From an uncultured Erysipelotrichaceae bacterium (GTDB lineage Bacteria > Bacillota_I > Bacilli_A > Erysipelotrichales > Coprobacillaceae), in the NCBI GenBank assembly GCA_945981915.1, contig CAMFRJ010000085.1:1-6015 (forward strand): DNA of 6,015 nucleotides, given 5' to 3'. The notes below the pieces were generated by a model that was not told the DNA's origin, made no database searches, and saw only the letters and a program-made list of their open reading frames with translations. Shown here piece by piece: positions 5,675 through 6,015 of this stretch. Each line of letters begins with the position of its first letter. Position 1 is the first letter of the stretch. Made by a program: the position numbers and the translations under genes.

Positions 5675-5675
5675 A

Positions 5676-5954
5676 TTACTTACCTTTTAATATCATTCTT
5701 AAATCATCAAATGTTTCATTAATAGGAGCAACACGTCCATTTTTTACATCATCTTCAGCTTCAGCTAGTGTTTCTAATAATTCAATATGAGCCTTCATAT
5801 TTTGATATTCTTCAAAAGAAAGAGATACAGTATCTCCCTTGCCATGAACGGTAATGATTACCGCTTCTTTTTCTTCTCTGCATTGTTTAGAAATTTCATT
5901 ATAATGATTTCTTAAATCCGCTGATGGTCTAATTGTTTCTCGCAGGTTTGCCAT
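5676..5954 (-). CDS. Phd/YefM-family antitoxin
   Basis: A 92-residue antitoxin that neutralises the toxin encoded directly downstream and represses its own operon. Residues 1-55 form the Phd/YefM DNA-binding and dimer domain: IRPSADLRNHYNEISKQC, then EEKEAVIITVHGKGDTV and the typical SLSFEEYQNM. The C-terminal part (about 56-92), LLETLAEAEDDVKNGRVAPI and DDLRMILKGK, is acidic and helical, as expected for the toxin-wrapping tail. The start ATG at 5954 has AGGAGGG seven bases upstream. The first residue after the promoter is this gene's, so the operon is complete in the window with the antitoxin first. Confidence 0.92.
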   Translation of the reverse strand: MANLRETIRPSADLRNHYNEISKQCREEKEAVIITVHGKGDTVSLSFEEYQNMKAHIELLETLAEAEDDVKNGRVAPINETFDDLRMILKGK

Positions 5955-5960
5955 AAAAAT

Positions 5961-6012
5961 CCCTCCTATATTATTATAGACAAATTATATCATTTAATGT
6001 CTATGTATTCAA
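5961..6012 (-). promoter_or_regulatory. Toxin-antitoxin operon promoter and ribosome binding site
   Basis: Minus strand: -35 TTGAAT (6007-6012), a 17-base spacer, extended -10 TGATATAAT (TATAAT at 5984-5989), then AGGAGGG at 5961-5967. Spacing to the ATG at 5954 gives a leader of roughly 25 bases. This is a strong sigma-A type promoter. Confidence 0.8.
5976..6004. promoter_or_regulatory. Putative autoregulatory operator of the toxin-antitoxin operon
   Basis: ATAGACA (5976-5982) and TGTCTAT (5998-6004) are a perfect 7-base inverted repeat separated by 15 bases, and they bracket the -10 element. Phd/YefM antitoxins bind palindromes overlapping their promoters, so this is the most likely operator. 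The half-site assignment is inference from position and symmetry. Confidence 0.6.
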
Positions 6013-6015
6013 TAT

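Overview
The window is AT-rich DNA from a low-GC Bacillota. The style of the proteins suggests a gut anaerobe of the Erysipelotrichales/Clostridia type, but no marker gene fixes the taxon. The first 44 bases are not genomic. They read as an Illumina Nextera P5/i5 adapter, so this is the uncleaned end of a contig and the first gene is cut by it.

Every supported gene lies on the minus strand. Reading left to right on the plus coordinates: a HAD-superfamily sugar-phosphate phosphatase/phosphoglucomutase-like gene truncated by the adapter (45-575); a heavily decayed GH1 6-phospho-beta-glucosidase pseudogene (726-1714); a small four-cysteine protein with its own extended -10 promoter (1795-2007); about 600 bp of gene-poor DNA with one clear terminator, one AT-rich palindrome and traces of decayed reading frames; a GNAT acetyltransferase gene broken by a one-base frameshift (2606-3060); a terminator; then a Tn916-type integrase and excisionase pair (3317-4670). 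To the right of the excisionase are about 560 bp of non-coding DNA rich in inverted and direct repeats, containing at least one apparent gene remnant, then an orphan C-terminal reading frame, and finally a complete Phd/YefM-ParE/RelE type II toxin-antitoxin operon with its promoter and a likely operator.

The left part (HAD plus GH1) looks like the residue of a beta-glucoside utilisation locus under decay. The right part looks like the integrase end of a Tn916-like integrative element: int and xis are tightly coupled, int is the last gene before a strong terminator, and a repeat-rich control region precedes xis. Whether the toxin-antitoxin pair is cargo of the element or chromosomal cannot be decided here. 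I find no convincing new multi-gene system. The most useful observations are the adapter contamination with its artefactual protein tail, the two broken genes, the unexplained Cys-rich protein, and the structured DNA upstream of xis.
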